From positions 26,884 to 90,883 of the forward strand of contig CAZGMK010000011.1 of the NCBI GenBank assembly GCA_964526835.1: DNA of 64,000 bases. The letters are read 5' to 3'. The position numbers and the translations under genes are program-made. Under the pieces are notes generated by a model. That model saw nothing but the letters and a program-made list of their open reading frames with translations. It was not told where the DNA came from and did not search any database. How positions within the stretch are numbered: position 1 is the stretch's first letter; every line of letters begins with the position of its first letter. Origin of the DNA: DAOSXA01 sp964526835 (GTDB taxonomy: Bacteria > Zixibacteria > MSB-5A5 > GN15 > FEB-12). Positions 30,507-39,087 of the stretch are shown one piece after another.

Positions 30507-30815
30507 ATGAACGTTCAGAAAATCAGAATTCGTCTCAAGGCTTACGACCACTACGCGCTTGATCGCTCGACGAAGGAGATCGCCGAAACGGTGATTCGTT
30601 CCGGAGCTCGTCTGGTCGGGCCGGTGCCGCTGCCGACCAAGCGGACGGTCTATACGGTCTTGCGCTCGCCACACGTAGATAAGAAGTCTCGCGAGCAGTT
30701 TGAGACGAGGATACACAAGCGACTGATGGACATCTACGAGAGTACACCGCAGACGGTTGACGCGCTGATGAAGCTCGATCTGCCGGCCGGCGTAGATGTG
30801 GAGATCAAAACCTGA
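30507..30815 (+). CDS. rpsJ: 30S ribosomal protein S10
   Basis: 30S head protein and NusE antitermination partner of NusB. 102 residues: QKIRIRLKAYDHYALDRSTK, VGPVPLPTKRTVYTVLRSPH and SREQFETRIHKRL. First gene of the S10 cluster, 23 nt after tuf copy 2. Confidence 0.97.
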   Translation: MNVQKIRIRLKAYDHYALDRSTKEIAETVIRSGARLVGPVPLPTKRTVYTVLRSPHVDKKSREQFETRIHKRLMDIYESTPQTVDALMKLDLPAGVDVEIKT

Positions 30816-30830
30816 TAGGGTTGGACCGCC

Positions 30831-31460
30831 ATGAAAGAGATTCTGGGTAAGAAGCTTGGCATGACGCGCGTGTTCAAAGACACCGGTGACTCGGTCCCCG
30901 TGACGGTTATCGAAGTCGGACCGTGCCCGGTAGTGGCCAGGCGCGAGACAGAGAAGCACGGCTATCGGGCCTATCAGATCGGGTTTGAGAAGTGCAGCCC
31001 CAAGCGTGTAAACAAGCCGGTGGCGGGTCAGTTCGCCAAGGCCGGTGTTGAACCCATGCGGTACATTCGTGAGGTTCAGTGCGATGAGGAGTTTGAGGTC
31101 GGCAGCAGCCTGACGGTAGGCCTGTTCAAGGAGGGCGAGCGGGTGGATGTCAGCGGTGTTTCCCGCGGCCTGGGTTTCGCCGGCACGATGAAGCGCCACA
31201 ATTTCTCCGGCGCCAACAAGACGCACGGCCAGTCCGACCGCTGGCGGGCCCCGGGCTCGATCGGCTGCTCGTCCTATCCGTCGCGGGTGCTCCCAGGCAA
31301 ACGCATGTCCGGGCGTATGGGTAAAGACAAGGTGACCGTCCTGAATCTGGAAGTGGTCAAGATCATCGACAGCGAGAACCTCATGCTGGTGCGCGGCCCG
31401 GTGCCGGGTTTCAATGGCTCGCTCCTGAGGATAAGAAGTACCAACCGAGGGGGAAGGTGA
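30831..31460 (+). CDS. rplC: 50S ribosomal protein L3
   Basis: Early-assembly 50S protein reaching toward the peptidyl-transferase centre. 209 residues: ILGKKLGMTRVFKDTG, the central loop with HNFSGANKTHGQSDRWRAPG (the NKTHG motif), and SYPSRVLPGKRMSGRMG. Confidence 0.97.
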   Translation: MKEILGKKLGMTRVFKDTGDSVPVTVIEVGPCPVVARRETEKHGYRAYQIGFEKCSPKRVNKPVAGQFAKAGVEPMRYIREVQCDEEFEVGSSLTVGLFKEGERVDVSGVSRGLGFAGTMKRHNFSGANKTHGQSDRWRAPGSIGCSSYPSRVLPGKRMSGRMGKDKVTVLNLEVVKIIDSENLMLVRGPVPGFNGSLLRIRSTNRGGR

Positions 31461-31468
31461 GTTCGGCC

Positions 31469-32092
31469 ATGAATGTCAAGGTATACAATCAAAACGGTCA
31501 GGAAGTGGGCACGGTCGATCTCAAGCCCGAGGTGTTCGAGGTCGAGGCCAACGAGGGTGTGGTTCACCAGTATATCGTGAACTACCTGGCCCGCCAGCGA
31601 CAGGGTAACGCATCGACCAAAGTGCGTTCCCAGGTGCGCGGCGGCGGCCGCAAACCGTGGCGCCAGAAGGGGACAGGCCGGGCTCGCGCCGGGACGATTC
31701 GTTCGCCCCTGTGGCGCGGTGGTGGTGTCGTTTTCGGCCCGCATCCTCGCTCCTATGGCAGCAAGTTTCCCCGCAGAATGAAGCGTCTGGCCATTCGTTC
31801 GATACTCTCGCACAAGGCCACCAGCGATCGGATCAGGATTGTCGATGAGATCAAGCTGGAGAAGCCGCGCACCAGGGACATGATCGGTATTCTGGGCAAT
31901 TTCGAGGTCGCTCAGCACAAGTGCCTTGTTCTGGACGAAGGCATTAACCAGCCGCTGGTGCTGTCGTGCCGTAATATCCCGGCGGTTCAATACTGTCGGG
32001 CGGCCCTTGCCAACGGATATGATATGATGAAGGCCGACTATCTGATTATGACCAAAGCCGGCCTCGAGAAAATACAGGAGGTGTTCGGATGA
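31469..32092 (+). CDS. rplD: 50S ribosomal protein L4
   Basis: Exit-tunnel protein of 207 residues: VKVYNQNGQEVGTVDL, the tunnel loop RQGNASTKVRSQVRGGGRKP followed by WRQKGTGRARAGTIRSPLWR, and the C-terminal Rossmann-like domain. A GTG at 31457 overlaps the rplC stop and is an alternative start four codons upstream; the ATG at 31469 is preferred because GGGGGAAGG lies at proper spacing and L4 proteins usually begin at this point. Confidence 0.95.
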   Translation: MNVKVYNQNGQEVGTVDLKPEVFEVEANEGVVHQYIVNYLARQRQGNASTKVRSQVRGGGRKPWRQKGTGRARAGTIRSPLWRGGGVVFGPHPRSYGSKFPRRMKRLAIRSILSHKATSDRIRIVDEIKLEKPRTRDMIGILGNFEVAQHKCLVLDEGINQPLVLSCRNIPAVQYCRAALANGYDMMKADYLIMTKAGLEKIQEVFG

Positions 32093-32382
32093 GAGCCGAT
32101 CTTCGCAATGTCCTGAAGCGGCATGTAGCCACCGAACGCTCCACTTTGCTGCGGGAGAAGAACAACGAGTATGTCTTTGAAGTGGCCAAGGACGCCAACA
32201 AGTACATGATCCGGGAAGCTGTCGAAAGCGCCTTCAAGGTGAAAGTCGATAGAGTCCGGACCATGGTCGTGGCCGGCAAGCGCCGTCGGATGGGTCGCTT
32301 CGAGGGCAAGACCCCGACCTGGAAGAAGGCGATAGTGCGGCTGAAGTCCGGTGAAAGTATCTCCATCTTCGATAACGTTTGA
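32089..32382 (+). CDS. rplW: 50S ribosomal protein L23
   Basis: Tunnel-exit protein and docking site for trigger factor and SRP. 97 residues: VLKRHVATERSTLLREKNNE, FEVAKDANKYMIREAVES, and the conserved KVDRVRTMVVAGKRRRMGRF. The ATG overlaps the rplD stop by 4 nt. Confidence 0.96.
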   Translation: MRADLRNVLKRHVATERSTLLREKNNEYVFEVAKDANKYMIREAVESAFKVKVDRVRTMVVAGKRRRMGRFEGKTPTWKKAIVRLKSGESISIFDNV

Positions 32383-32402
32383 TGATGGGCAGGTGATAGA
32401 CT

Positions 32403-33233
32403 ATGGCAATTAAGAAGTTTCGTCCCGTAACCCCGTCGCAACGGTTCCGTACGGTTCCGGCGTTCGACGAGATTACGTCAGCGATACCAGAAAAGTCACT
32501 GCTGCGTCCCCTGAAGAAATCAGGCGGGCGCAACAACAAGGGCCGCATGACAACACGACATCGCGGCGGCGGCCATAAGCGTCACTACCGTATCATCGAC
32601 TTCAAGCGCGATAAACGCGATATCCCGGCCCGGGTGGCGTCAATCGAGTACGATCCCAACCGCTCCGCCAGAGTAGCGTTGTTGTTCTACGCCGACGGCG
32701 AGAAGCGGTATATCCTGGCTCCGGACGGACTAGCGGTGGACCATACGGTGATCGCAGGCGAGAATGTCGAGAATTCTCCCGGTAACTCGATGCCGCTGGG
32801 CAACATGATCCTCGGTACACAGGTACACAACATCGAGATGCGTCCCGGTAAGGGGGGCCAGATGTGTCGTTCGGCCGGCTCGATGGCTCAGGTGGTGGCC
32901 CGCGAGGGGAAGACGGTCACTCTGAAGATGCCGTCGGGTGAAGTACGCACAGTCTCCAGGGACTGTTACGCAACAATCGGACAGGTCGGAAACATAGACC
33001 ACAAGAACATCGTCTGGGGCAAAGCGGGCGCCTCGCGCTGGCGCGGCCGGCGGCCGAAGGTGCGTGGGGTGGCGATGAACCCGGTCGATCATCCTATGGG
33101 CGGCGGTGAAGGGCGCAGTTCCGGCGGCCGTCACCCCTGCACCCCCTGGGGCAAGCCGACCAAAGGATACAAAACCAGAAGCAAGAAGAAGTCCAAAGCT
33201 CATATCGTTGAAGAGCGACGGGCCCGGAAGTAA
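32403..33233 (+). CDS. rplB: 50S ribosomal protein L2
   Basis: Subunit-association and peptidyl-transferase protein, 276 residues. Contains KKSGGRNNKGRMTTRHRGGG, IEYDPNRSARVALL, and the C-terminal GVAMNPVDHPMGGGEG with the conserved His of this loop, followed by the SGGRHPCTPWGKPTKG stretch. Confidence 0.98.
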   Translation: MAIKKFRPVTPSQRFRTVPAFDEITSAIPEKSLLRPLKKSGGRNNKGRMTTRHRGGGHKRHYRIIDFKRDKRDIPARVASIEYDPNRSARVALLFYADGEKRYILAPDGLAVDHTVIAGENVENSPGNSMPLGNMILGTQVHNIEMRPGKGGQMCRSAGSMAQVVAREGKTVTLKMPSGEVRTVSRDCYATIGQVGNIDHKNIVWGKAGASRWRGRRPKVRGVAMNPVDHPMGGGEGRSSGGRHPCTPWGKPTKGYKTRSKKKSKAHIVEERRARK

Positions 33234-33249
33234 AGTCGGAGTATTTTAG

Positions 33250-33540
33250 ATGCCTCGTTCGTTGAAAAAAGGACCGTATGTTGACGAGAAGCTGCTGCGG
33301 CGCATTGAGGCCATGAACGAAAGCGGCGACAGGAAAGTCCTCAAGACCTGGTCGCGTCGTTCGACCGTCACGCCCGAATTTGTCGGTCACACTCTGGCGG
33401 TTCACACCGGCAATAAATTCGTACCGATCTATATCACGGAGAATATGGTCGGGCACAAGCTGGGTGAGTTCGCTCCGACCCGGACATATCGCGGGCACGG
33501 CGGCAAGCTGGTTGAGCGCAGTTCGACGGTGAAAGGTTAG
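33250..33540 (+). CDS. rpsS: 30S ribosomal protein S19
   Basis: 30S head protein of 96 residues: MPRSLKKGPYVDEKLLRRIE, then TWSRRSTVTPEFVGHTLAVH, and the MVGHKLGEFAPTRTYRGHGG end. Confidence 0.97.
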   Translation: MPRSLKKGPYVDEKLLRRIEAMNESGDRKVLKTWSRRSTVTPEFVGHTLAVHTGNKFVPIYITENMVGHKLGEFAPTRTYRGHGGKLVERSSTVKG

Positions 33541-33549
33541 GGTGCGGTA

Positions 33550-34215
33550 ATGCAAGTCAATTCCACTGCTCGACTTAGATTCGTGAGCGTGCCTCCCCGA
33601 AAGATGCGGCAGGTCGCGCGCCATCTCAAGGGCATGCCGGTGCAGAAGGCGCTTGACGTTCTGAGCTTCACCCCCAAGATCGCCGCCAGGCACCTCGCCA
33701 ACACCGTGAAGTCGGCGGCGGCCAACGCCCTGTCGCAGGAAGGCACCGACCGTCTTCGGCCGGAAGACCTTCACATCAAAGACATCTACGTTGATGCTGC
33801 GCCTACAGCGAAACGCATCCGCTTTCGCGCGATGGGACGGGTGTATCGTGTCCGCAAGAGATTCTGTCACCTGACGGTTCGCCTTGAGGGCGAGATGGAA
33901 ACCGAAGAGCAGTTGGCTCGCCGCGCCGCCGCCAAGGGTAAGAAAGCCACCGCGGGTCAGGGGACGAAGAAGAAATCCGGGGCCAAGACCCCAGGGGAAG
34001 CCGCGGCGACCACGAAGTCCCCGTCGAAGAAGTCTACCAGGGCCAAGACTGAGAAGGCTGAGAAGGCGTCCACCGCCGGGGCGACAAAGCAGAAGAAGAC
34101 GGCGCCGAAAACGGCCGCGGCTGCGGTTGATTCCGAGAAGGAGGCAGCCGTCGAGGCCACGAAGGCGCCGGAAGAGTCCGCCGACAAGCCGGTCGATGAG
34201 GAACCGAAGGAGTAA
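33550..34215 (+). CDS. rplV: 50S ribosomal protein L22 with a long disordered C-terminal tail
   Basis: L22 lines the exit tunnel. The canonical part is residues 1 to about 115 (ARLRFVSVPPRKMRQVARHL, SAAANALSQ-type helix, and the tunnel hairpin AAPTAKRIRFRAMGRVYRVR followed by HLTVRL). Residues about 120-221 are an extra tail rich in Lys, Ala, Thr, Pro, Ser and Glu, with KKSGAKTPGEAAATTKSPSK-like low complexity, changing from basic to acidic at the end. Typical bacterial L22 is 110-120 residues, so the protein is nearly doubled. The tail has no stops and keeps GC-rich codon use, so it is probably expressed. Confidence 0.95.
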   Translation: MQVNSTARLRFVSVPPRKMRQVARHLKGMPVQKALDVLSFTPKIAARHLANTVKSAAANALSQEGTDRLRPEDLHIKDIYVDAAPTAKRIRFRAMGRVYRVRKRFCHLTVRLEGEMETEEQLARRAAAKGKKATAGQGTKKKSGAKTPGEAAATTKSPSKKSTRAKTEKAEKASTAGATKQKKTAPKTAAAAVDSEKEAAVEATKAPEESADKPVDEEPKE

Positions 34216-34255
34216 CGGGTTTGCGTATCAACACGACTGTTTGGGAGAACTAGTT

Positions 34256-35149
34256 TTGGGTCAGAAGACACATCCAATAGGATTTCGCCTGGGCGTTATC
34301 AAGTCCTGGAACAGCCGCTGGTTCGCCACCGGCCGCCAGGTCGCCGACTTGATCCAGGAAGACATAGCAGTTAAGCGGTATATAAGCCGCCGTCTGGAGA
34401 ATGCGGGTATAGCTAAGGTTTCGATCGCCCGTCAGCCCAGGAAGGTCACGGTGGATATTCACACCTCCCGGCCCGGCATCGTCATCGGGCGCAAGGGAGC
34501 CGAGGTGGACAAGCTCCGCGAAGAGCTGCAGCTTCTGACCGCCAAGGATATTACGCTTAATATCGTGGAGGTACGCCGCCCCGAACTGGACGCGCAGCTG
34601 GTTGCTGATTCCATCGCTCGTCAGTTGGAAGGTCGCGTGTCCTTCCGCCGGGCCCTGAAGAAGTCTCTGGCCGCCACGATGCGAATGGGCGCCGAGGGCT
34701 GCAAGGTGCAGGTATCGGGCCGCCTGGGCGGGGCCGAGATAGCGCGGACCGAGAAGTATCGCGAGGGCCGGGTTCCTCTCCACACTTTGCGTGCTGATAT
34801 CGATTACGCGACATCAACCGCCGTAACCACTTACGGCAGCATCGGCGTCAAGGTCTGGATATGCCGCGGTGAGATCATAGATACCGGTCAGTTCCGCCGC
34901 GAGGTGGAGGCCGGCGAAGACCCGCGTCGCCAGGATACGGGACCTCCGCCGACCGGGCGTCGCCGAGGGGGCCCTCCGGACAAGCGACGTCGCCGTCCCC
35001 GTGGACGTGTCAGGCGGCCGCAGGGCTCTGAGGGTCGTCCGCCGAAGGGACGTCGTCCCGACAGCGGACCACGAAGCGCCGGCGGTCCGGGACCGGAGGC
35101 CGGTGGCGAAGGCAAATCATCGGGCGGCGCGGAGAATGAAAGCAAGTGA
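34256..35149 (+). CDS. rpsC: 30S ribosomal protein S3 with an Arg/Gly/Pro-rich tail
   Basis: mRNA-entry protein of the 30S head with helicase function. The TTG start gives MGQKTHPIGFRLGVIKSWNS, the standard S3 start. The KH domain contains the GRKGAEVDKLREEL loop, and the C-terminal domain has RVSFRRALKKSLAATMRMGA and the DIDYATSTAVTTYGSIGVKV segment. After about residue 218 comes a roughly 80-residue tail rich in Arg, Gly and Pro (RRGGPPDKRRRRPRGRVRRP). Total is 297 residues against 210-240 in most bacteria. A longer open frame upstream to 33884 overlaps rplV and is not the gene. Confidence 0.96.
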   Translation: MGQKTHPIGFRLGVIKSWNSRWFATGRQVADLIQEDIAVKRYISRRLENAGIAKVSIARQPRKVTVDIHTSRPGIVIGRKGAEVDKLREELQLLTAKDITLNIVEVRRPELDAQLVADSIARQLEGRVSFRRALKKSLAATMRMGAEGCKVQVSGRLGGAEIARTEKYREGRVPLHTLRADIDYATSTAVTTYGSIGVKVWICRGEIIDTGQFRREVEAGEDPRRQDTGPPPTGRRRGGPPDKRRRRPRGRVRRPQGSEGRPPKGRRPDSGPRSAGGPGPEAGGEGKSSGGAENESK

Positions 35150-35199
35150 GCCCGGCGCCAAAGAGTAGTCTAAGACTGGACGGTTGGAGATAAAGACAG

Positions 35200-35625
35200 A
35201 TGCTTAGTCCCAAGAAAGTCAAATACCGCAAGCAACAACGCGGTCGCATGACAGGTAAAGCCTACACGGGCTGGGCGGTGGACTTCGGCGAGTTCGCGCT
35301 GAAGGCGCTTGAGCCCTGTTGGCTGACCAATCGGCAAATAGAAGCGGCCCGTATTGCCATGACCCGACATATCAAGCGCGGCGGGAAGGTCTGGATTCGG
35401 GTGTTCCCGGACAAGCCGGTCACCAAGAAGCCGGCCGAGACCCGCATGGGCAAAGGCAAGGGCGCGCCCGAGTATTGGGTGGCCGTAGTGAAACCGGGAC
35501 GCATCCTGTTTGAGATCGAGGGTGTCTCGGAAGAAATGGCTCGTCAGGCCCTGCTCCTGGCCGGGCGCAAGCTGCCGCTGCGCACCAAGTTCGTTACCCG
35601 CGCCGATACCAGAGGAGTGAAGTAA
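35200..35625 (+). CDS. rplP: 50S ribosomal protein L16
   Basis: Sits near the A site and organises 23S rRNA. 141 residues: MLSPKKVKYRKQQRGRMTGK, RQIEAARIAMTRHIKRGGKV, and RMGKGKGAPEYWVAVVKPG. Confidence 0.98.
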   Translation: MLSPKKVKYRKQQRGRMTGKAYTGWAVDFGEFALKALEPCWLTNRQIEAARIAMTRHIKRGGKVWIRVFPDKPVTKKPAETRMGKGKGAPEYWVAVVKPGRILFEIEGVSEEMARQALLLAGRKLPLRTKFVTRADTRGVK

Positions 35626-35900
35626 TGCTTAAGATATCGCAACTGCGGGAAATGACTCGAGATGAGCTTCTGCAAAGGCGGCGGGAGTTGGATGACGAGT
35701 TGTTCAATCTGAGAATGCGTCGCTCGCTCAAGCAGTTGGATAACCCGCTTCGTCTTCGCTCCAACCGTCGTGACTTCGCTCGCATCGAGACGGTGCTCAG
35801 CGAGGATCGACTGGGTATCCGCAAGTTGGCTGAAACCAGCACTTCGGTCCTGGATGATGCCGGCAAGCGCAAAGAGTCCCCTGAAGAGACCAATGAATGA
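35625..35900 (+). CDS. rpmC: 50S ribosomal protein L29
   Basis: Tunnel-exit-side protein. The first 65 residues are standard (LREMTRDELLQRRRELDDEL, ...). A 25-residue polar extension (ETSTSVLDDAGKRKESPEET) makes it 91 residues rather than 60-75. The start overlaps the rplP stop (TAATG). Confidence 0.93.
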   Translation: MLKISQLREMTRDELLQRRRELDDELFNLRMRRSLKQLDNPLRLRSNRRDFARIETVLSEDRLGIRKLAETSTSVLDDAGKRKESPEETNE

Positions 35901-35911
35901 GGATTGCGAGA

Positions 35912-36178
35912 ATGGCCGAGACAGAAAAGCGCAGTAATCGTAAGGTACGAATCGGACGTGTGCTGTCCGACAAGATGGACAAGACTATTGTTGTTCGTGT
36001 CGACCGCACCTATCGCCATCCTCTGTATGAGAAGATCTTCCGCAGCTATTCGAAGCTGTACGCGCATGATCCCAAGAACGACGCCGGCATCGGTGATACG
36101 GTTCGGGTCATGGAAACGCGGAGGCTGTCGGCCAAGAAAAGATGGCGGCTGGTTGAAATAATGGAGAAAGCCAAGTAG
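35912..36178 (+). CDS. rpsQ: 30S ribosomal protein S17
   Basis: 16S 5'-domain binder of 88 residues: RNRKV-like KVRIGRVLSDKMDKTIVVRV, YRHPLYEKIFRSYSKLYAHD and GDTVRVMETRRLSAKKRWRL. An ATG at 35897 overlaps the rpmC stop and is possible; the ATG at 35912 is preferred because GAGGAT lies 7 nt before it. Confidence 0.94.
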   Translation: MAETEKRSNRKVRIGRVLSDKMDKTIVVRVDRTYRHPLYEKIFRSYSKLYAHDPKNDAGIGDTVRVMETRRLSAKKRWRLVEIMEKAK

Positions 36179-36215
36179 GCCCTGCTGGCCCAGTGGTGGA
36201 AGGTGAGACAGAGCG

Positions 36216-36581
36216 ATGATACAGGAACAGACAATTCTCTCGGTGGCGGACAATTCCGGAGCCAAAAAAGCGATGTGCTTTCGCATCCTCGGCTCGCGGA
36301 AGAAGTACGCCAGGATCGGCGATATCATCGTGGTCGCCGTCAAAGAGGCCATTCCCGGCGGAACAGTGAAGAAGTCGGAAGTGTGCAAGGCGGTGGTGGT
36401 GCGCAGCCGGGCGCCGGTGCGACGCAAGGACGGTTCATTGATACGCTTCGGCGACAATGCAGCCGTGATTATCAACGATCAGATGGAGCCTCGCGGCACC
36501 CGTATTTTCGGACCGGTAGCGCGCGAGTTGCGTGATAAGAAGTTCATGAAGATTATTTCACTGGCACCGGAGGTGCTCTAA
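36216..36581 (+). CDS. rplN: 50S ribosomal protein L14
   Basis: Subunit-interface protein of 121 residues: MIQEQTILSVADNSGAKKAM, SRKKYARIGDIIVVAVKEA, and the GTRIFGPVARELRDKKFMKI end. Strongly conserved. Confidence 0.98.
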   Translation: MIQEQTILSVADNSGAKKAMCFRILGSRKKYARIGDIIVVAVKEAIPGGTVKKSEVCKAVVVRSRAPVRRKDGSLIRFGDNAAVIINDQMEPRGTRIFGPVARELRDKKFMKIISLAPEVL

Positions 36582-36590
36582 GAGGACGCT

Positions 36591-36914
36591 ATGGCACGAC
36601 GAATAAAGAAAGGCGATACGGTGTTCGTTCGCAGCGGAGCCGACAAGGGCAAGACCGGCCGGGTGCTCCACGTCGATACCAAGAAAGACCGTATTCTGGT
36701 CGAAGGCGTCAATATGCGCAAGCGTCACCAGAAGCCGACCCAGAAGAGCCCCAAAGGGGGTATAGTTACGCTCGAAGCGCCTGTCCATCTGAGCAATGTG
36801 ATGTTGTATAACTCGTCGCTGGGTGAGCCGACAAGAGTGTCCACGCGGGTGATCGACGAGGGCGGACGCCGTAGCAAGGTGCGGATTTGCCGCAAAACCG
36901 GTGAGCAGATCTAA
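36591..36914 (+). CDS. rplX: 50S ribosomal protein L24
   Basis: Assembly initiator near the tunnel exit, 107 residues, with an N-terminal KOW motif (KGDTVFVRSGADKGKTGRVL) and VEGVNMRKRHQKPTQKSPKG. It lies 9 nt after rplN. Confidence 0.96.
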   Translation: MARRIKKGDTVFVRSGADKGKTGRVLHVDTKKDRILVEGVNMRKRHQKPTQKSPKGGIVTLEAPVHLSNVMLYNSSLGEPTRVSTRVIDEGGRRSKVRICRKTGEQI

Positions 36915-36919
36915 GGGTA

Positions 36920-37465
36920 ATGGCGATGAACAGACTGCAGGAAAGATACCAGAAAGAGATTATCCCCAAGCTGCGAAAGCAGTTTAATTACAAATCGGTC
37001 ATGCAAGTGCCCCGGATCGAGAAGGTCTCGGTCAACATCGGCGTGGGCGAGGCAGTGGATAATCCTAATGTCCTGGAAGCCGCCGTGGGTGACCTGACTA
37101 AGATCACCGGGCGCAAACCGAAGGTCACGCGGGCCCGCAAGAGCATCTCGAACTTCAAGTTGCGTGAGGGTGCCCCCATCGGCTGCACCGTGACTCTGCG
37201 TCGAGAGGCGATGTGGGAGTTTCTGGACCGGCTGATGAATGTCGCCATCCCCCGTATCCGCGATTTTCGCGGGGTGAACCCGAAGGCCTTCGATGGCCGC
37301 GGCAATTACAATCTCGGGCTCAAGGAGCAACTCATCTTCCCGGAGATTGACTACGACAAGATCGACAAAGTACGAGGTATGAATATCGCTATCACCACCA
37401 CGGCCGTGACCGACGACGAAGCTCGCGAACTCCTGGCCGAGATGGGGATGCCTTTCCGTAAGTAG
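36920..37465 (+). CDS. rplE: 50S ribosomal protein L5
   Basis: Binds 5S rRNA and contacts P-site tRNA. 181 residues: RLQERYQKEIIPKLRKQFNY, VPRIEKVSVNIGVGEA, and DIAITTTA-type MNIAITTTAVTDDEARELLA. A second ATG at 36926 is an alternative start two codons in. Confidence 0.97.
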   Translation: MAMNRLQERYQKEIIPKLRKQFNYKSVMQVPRIEKVSVNIGVGEAVDNPNVLEAAVGDLTKITGRKPKVTRARKSISNFKLREGAPIGCTVTLRREAMWEFLDRLMNVAIPRIRDFRGVNPKAFDGRGNYNLGLKEQLIFPEIDYDKIDKVRGMNIAITTTAVTDDEARELLAEMGMPFRK

Positions 37466-37472
37466 GAGATCC

Positions 37473-37658
37473 ATGGCTAAGAAGTGTCTTATAGTGAAGC
37501 AACAGCGCCCGCCGAAGTTCGGCGTGCGAGCCTATAGCCGCTGTCGACGTTGTGGGCGGCCGCGAGCCTACATGCGCAGGTTCGGGCTGTGCCGCATCTG
37601 TTTTAGAGATCTGGCCCTGGCCGGCGAGATTCCCGGCGTAACCAAGGCCAGTTGGTAG
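37473..37658 (+). CDS. rpsN: 30S ribosomal protein S14, zinc-binding type
   Basis: 61-residue, type Z S14 with zinc ribbon CRRCGRPRAYMRRFGLCRIC (four Cys as CxxC...CxxC). The zinc-free long form of enterobacteria is 101 residues; this is the ancestral short form. Confidence 0.97.
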   Translation: MAKKCLIVKQQRPPKFGVRAYSRCRRCGRPRAYMRRFGLCRICFRDLALAGEIPGVTKASW

Positions 37659-37686
37659 TCTGTACGGATGCCCGGAGATTTATAGA

Positions 37687-38088
37687 ATGAGCATGACCGA
37701 TCCAATCGCCGACCTTCTGACGCGTATTCGCAACGCCTCGAAGGCGCACCACAACGCCGTCGATATTCCCGCCTCCAATGTTAAGCGGGAAATCGTCCGC
37801 ATTTTGAAAGAACAGAACTTCGTCAAGGACTTCGTTGAGCTGCCCGACAACAAACAGGGTATTCTGCGCGTCTATCTGGCCTACAGCGCGGGCGATGTCC
37901 CGGTGCTGAAGGGCATCCAGCGAGTCTCCCGCCCCGGTCTGCGTCAGTACTTCGACGCCGAGCAGGTGCGTCGGACCACTTTCGGACAGCGCGGTGTGAT
38001 GGTGGTTTCGACCTCCAACGGAGTCATGACCAACTTCGACGCTGCGAACAAGCGCATAGGTGGCGAAGTGATGCTGCGATGCTGGTAA
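37687..38088 (+). CDS. rpsH: 30S ribosomal protein S8
   Basis: 16S central-domain binder and, in enterobacteria, translational repressor of the spc operon. 133 residues: MTDPIADLLTRIRNASKAHH, VDIPASNVKREIVRILKEQN, and the C-terminal RGVMVVSTSNGVMTN-type stretch. Confidence 0.97.
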   Translation: MSMTDPIADLLTRIRNASKAHHNAVDIPASNVKREIVRILKEQNFVKDFVELPDNKQGILRVYLAYSAGDVPVLKGIQRVSRPGLRQYFDAEQVRRTTFGQRGVMVVSTSNGVMTNFDAANKRIGGEVMLRCW

Positions 38089-38103
38089 GGAAAGGACTGG
38101 GTA

Positions 38104-38655
38104 ATGTCACGAGTAGGTAAAGCCCCCATCGCCATACCGGACAAGGTCAGTGTGAACATTGACGGTCGGACGGTGACAGTCAAGGGACCAAAGGGTGAGT
38201 TGACCCAGGAGGTCCACGCTGACATCTCGGTGGCCGTCGAGGATAATGAAGTCCGGATAACCCGCTCCTCCGACCAGAAGAAGCACCGGGCTCTGCATGG
38301 TCTGACCCGCGCCCTGATCAATAATATGGTGGTCGGCGTTAGCGAAGGGTTCAAGAAGGAAATGGAAATGATCGGTGTCGGGTACCGGGCCGAGCAGAAA
38401 GGCAAAACACTTGTTCTGCATCTGGGTTACTCCCATCCGATTCTGGTCGCGCCACCCGAGGGTATAGAGATCACCTTACCGCCCAAGACGAACCGCATTA
38501 TCGTTGAGGGCATAAGTAAGCAAGTAGTCGGTGAGGTGGCTGCTAAGATACGTCAATTTCGTCCGCCGGAGCCCTACAAGGGCAAGGGTATCCGCTACGT
38601 CGGCGAACATGTCCGCTCGAAGGCCGGTAAGGCTGCCGCCGGCGCCGGGGCCTAA
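38104..38655 (+). CDS. rplF: 50S ribosomal protein L6
   Basis: Binds helix 97 near the GTPase centre. 183 residues: MSRVGKAPIAIPDKV, KGPKGELTQEV, GVGYRAEQKGKTLVLHLGYS and the signature RPPEPYKGKGIRYVGEHVRS. Start ATG 15 nt after rpsH. Confidence 0.97.
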   Translation: MSRVGKAPIAIPDKVSVNIDGRTVTVKGPKGELTQEVHADISVAVEDNEVRITRSSDQKKHRALHGLTRALINNMVVGVSEGFKKEMEMIGVGYRAEQKGKTLVLHLGYSHPILVAPPEGIEITLPPKTNRIIVEGISKQVVGEVAAKIRQFRPPEPYKGKGIRYVGEHVRSKAGKAAAGAGA

Positions 38656-38674
38656 ACGATAGAGGTTGTTGAGA

Positions 38675-39049
38675 ATGGCTGACAAGAATGTCCGTAGAAA
38701 GATGCGCGCCGCCAGGCGCCGGATGCGTGTCCGCGGAAAGATACATGGTACCTCCGAGCGTCCCCGCCTGACGGTGGCTAAGTCGCTCAAGAACGTCTTC
38801 GTTCAGATCGTTGATGATGAAGCCCAGACGACTCTCGTCGGCACGGCATCCGACGCGCCGGTAGTGCGCGAAGCGATCAAGGACGACATGACCCGTACTG
38901 ACGTGGCCAGGCTGGTGGGTAAGACAATTGCGCAGTTGGCTAAGGAAAAAGGTATCGAACAGGTTGTGTTTGATCGCAACCAGTACCGCTTCCATGGTCG
39001 TGTCAAGGCGGTGGCCGAGGGGGCCCGCGAAGGCGGCTTGAAGCTCTAA
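38675..39049 (+). CDS. rplR: 50S ribosomal protein L18
   Basis: Attaches 5S rRNA to the 50S subunit. 124 residues with KMRAARRRMRVRGKIHGTSE, RPRLTVAKSLKNVFVQIVDD and VVFDRNQYRFHGRVKAVAEG. A TTG at 38666 extends the frame by three codons; the ATG at 38675 with AGAGG upstream is more likely. Confidence 0.96.
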   Translation: MADKNVRRKMRAARRRMRVRGKIHGTSERPRLTVAKSLKNVFVQIVDDEAQTTLVGTASDAPVVREAIKDDMTRTDVARLVGKTIAQLAKEKGIEQVVFDRNQYRFHGRVKAVAEGAREGGLKL

Positions 39050-39087
39050 TAGTGAAGATGTTGTCGCTTGGTATAGAGAGGTAGAAC

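Noticed and set aside
33884..34255. N-terminal extension of the rpsC frame over the rplV tail
   Set aside because: The extension is low-complexity Arg/Pro from the +1 frame of the rplV tail, and S3 proteins begin at MGQKTHPIG (34256).
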